A stretch of 64,000 nt of DNA from Allosphingosinicella deserti. Its GTDB lineage: Bacteria > Pseudomonadota > Alphaproteobacteria > Sphingomonadales > Sphingomonadaceae. A program made the translations under genes and the position numbers. Shown piece by piece: positions 63,289 to 64,000 of the stretch; positions within the stretch are counted from its first letter, which is position 1, and each line of letters begins with the position of its first letter. The notes under the pieces are model-generated. The model was given only the letters and a program-made list of their open reading frames with translations. It did no database searches and was not told the DNA's origin. Location of the stretch: contig NZ_PXYI01000007.1 of assembly GCF_003012735.1 (NCBI RefSeq), positions 124,001 through 188,000 of the forward strand. Direction: 5' to 3'.

Positions 63289-63510
63289 TCAATCGCTTCC
63301 TTCGGAGGCTGACGTTCGGTCCTGCGCCGGCTCGCTCAAACGGCGCTGAGCGAAAGACAGCGCGGGTGGGTCGATATGGACGATCCCGTCACGCAGCAAT
63401 CGATCCGCCACCCTCGTATTCCGGTGCTGCCCGCCGCGCATGCCGGGGAGCGCGAGCTTGAACCCGCGCGGCGTCGCGCAACTCGGATCCGCCGTCTTGG
63501 CAATCGGCAC
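63289..63510 (-). CDS. Hypothetical protein, 73 residues, between OsmC and M19 genes
   Basis: GTG-started frame that fits exactly between the OsmC stop (12 bp upstream) and the M19 start (the next base after its stop). Third codon positions are almost all G or C, like neighbours, which favours a real gene. The chain is basic and hydrophilic with two Cys-free halves (FKLALPGMRGGQHRNTRVADRLLRDGIVHIDPP). No signal, no membrane helix and no known family; it could be the remnant of a longer gene. Confidence is moderate to low. Confidence 0.4.
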   Translation of the reverse strand: MPIAKTADPSCATPRGFKLALPGMRGGQHRNTRVADRLLRDGIVHIDPPALSFAQRRLSEPAQDRTSASEGSD

Positions 63511-63522
63511 GGCATCCCGAGG

Positions 63523-63981
63523 TCAGCGCGCCTCGTTGCAAAGGGCGTCGATCAGCTGAGCATGGAGCCCCTCGGCGACACCGCCTTCCAGCGCAGAGTC
63601 CGCGACCGTCGTCGAGACGTCCGCGCCGCGTTCGAGCAGCAGGTGAACGGGGCACCTCTGGGCGATCTGCACCAGCCGATCCCGCTGCTCCTCGGGCATG
63701 TCGCCGAGTTCAAGCACGCGTTCGAACCGGTCCCGTCCCGCGGGCGACCCCTTGTGATGCGTCACTCGAACGCTCATCCGATCCGGGCTCCAGCCCTTGC
63801 GCTCGGCATAAAGCCGCATCGTCATCAGCGTGCACGCCCCCAGGGCGGCCTCGATCAGGTCGAACGGATTAGGCCCCGACGATCCGCCGCCAAAGGCTGC
63901 CGGCTCATCGACCGTGAGCTGATGTTCACCCGTATCCACCCGCACCTGAAATCGACCCGCCCCGGTCTCCTGGACCAGCAC
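63523..63981 (-). CDS. OsmC/Ohr-family protein
   Basis: 152 residues. Family marks: GGGSSGPNPFDLIEAALGACTLMTMRLYAERKGW, with the first redox Cys in GACT, and IAQRCPVHLLLERGADV with the second Cys. Such proteins reduce organic hydroperoxides through the Cys pair. The GTG at 63981 has GGAGG 5 nt upstream, so the gene is complete although it starts 20 bp from the window edge. Heads a possible three-gene unit with the small hypothetical and the M19 lipoprotein. Confidence 0.92.
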   Translation of the reverse strand: MLVQETGAGRFQVRVDTGEHQLTVDEPAAFGGGSSGPNPFDLIEAALGACTLMTMRLYAERKGWSPDRMSVRVTHHKGSPAGRDRFERVLELGDMPEEQRDRLVQIAQRCPVHLLLERGADVSTTVADSALEGGVAEGLHAQLIDALCNEAR

Positions 63982-64000
63982 GGAATCCTCCGACTCGATC

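Overview
The window is 64 kb of high-GC chromosomal DNA. Gene content, order and protein style point to an alphaproteobacterium of the Sphingomonadales (Sphingomonas-like): paired large TonB-dependent receptors with sphingomonad-type plugs, split alpha/beta glycyl-tRNA synthetase followed by pyruvate phosphate dikinase, a split gcvPA/gcvPB glycine decarboxylase behind a tandem glycine riboswitch, a Cpa/Tad pilus locus, and many small lipoproteins. Genes are tightly packed, with many 1-4 bp start/stop overlaps. I see no insertion sequence, integrase, CRISPR array, rRNA or prophage. One tRNA is present (Lys, anticodon TTT).

Layout. 0-6.9 kb: end of cytochrome c1 (petC), apt, an Arg-rich lipoprotein, a MaoC hydratase, ychF, a class-A-like serine hydrolase, a Met/Asp/Asn-rich mini-lipoprotein, pth and rplY. 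7-15.8 kb: two tandem TraB/GumN paralogues, glyQ-glyS-ppdK, and a lone MlaD-type protein. 15.9-23.3 kb: a minus-strand cpaA-cpaB-cpaC-cpaD-cpaE-tadB-tadC operon that lacks the cpaF/tadA ATPase and the flp pilin. 23.4-28 kb: a lysophospholipase/FAD oxidase/M19 dipeptidase operon, then rnhA and ispH on the other strand. 28.1-34.5 kb: a lipoprotein, the glycine riboswitch and gcvT-gcvH-(methyltransferase)-gcvPA-gcvPB. 34.5-39 kb: housekeeping and hypothetical genes, an acyltransferase, tRNA-Lys, folK and a type-5-like uracil-DNA glycosylase.

39-52 kb is the most coherent block. It holds a D-threonine aldolase/D-serine dehydratase-like PLP enzyme, murQ, a GlcNAc-type kinase, a LysR regulator, DUF1611 (DgcN-like), an enolase-superfamily epimerase (DgcA-like), an N-acyl-D-amino-acid deacylase, a dicarboxylate/glutamate symporter, a PBP4-type DD-carboxypeptidase, a beta-lactamase-like serine hydrolase and an AmpG-type permease. 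Read together these look like a peptidoglycan-scavenging and D-amino-acid (especially D-glutamate) catabolic island; this is inference from families and adjacency.

52-64 kb: a TonB-dependent receptor divergent from a Tat-exported penicillin-acylase-family enzyme, a lone flagellin, a second TonB-dependent receptor, a second M19 dipeptidase, a small hypothetical gene and an OsmC-family protein. Both M19 proteins lack the usual HxD metal motif, which makes them a pair worth examining. Strong inverted repeats separate most convergent gene pairs.
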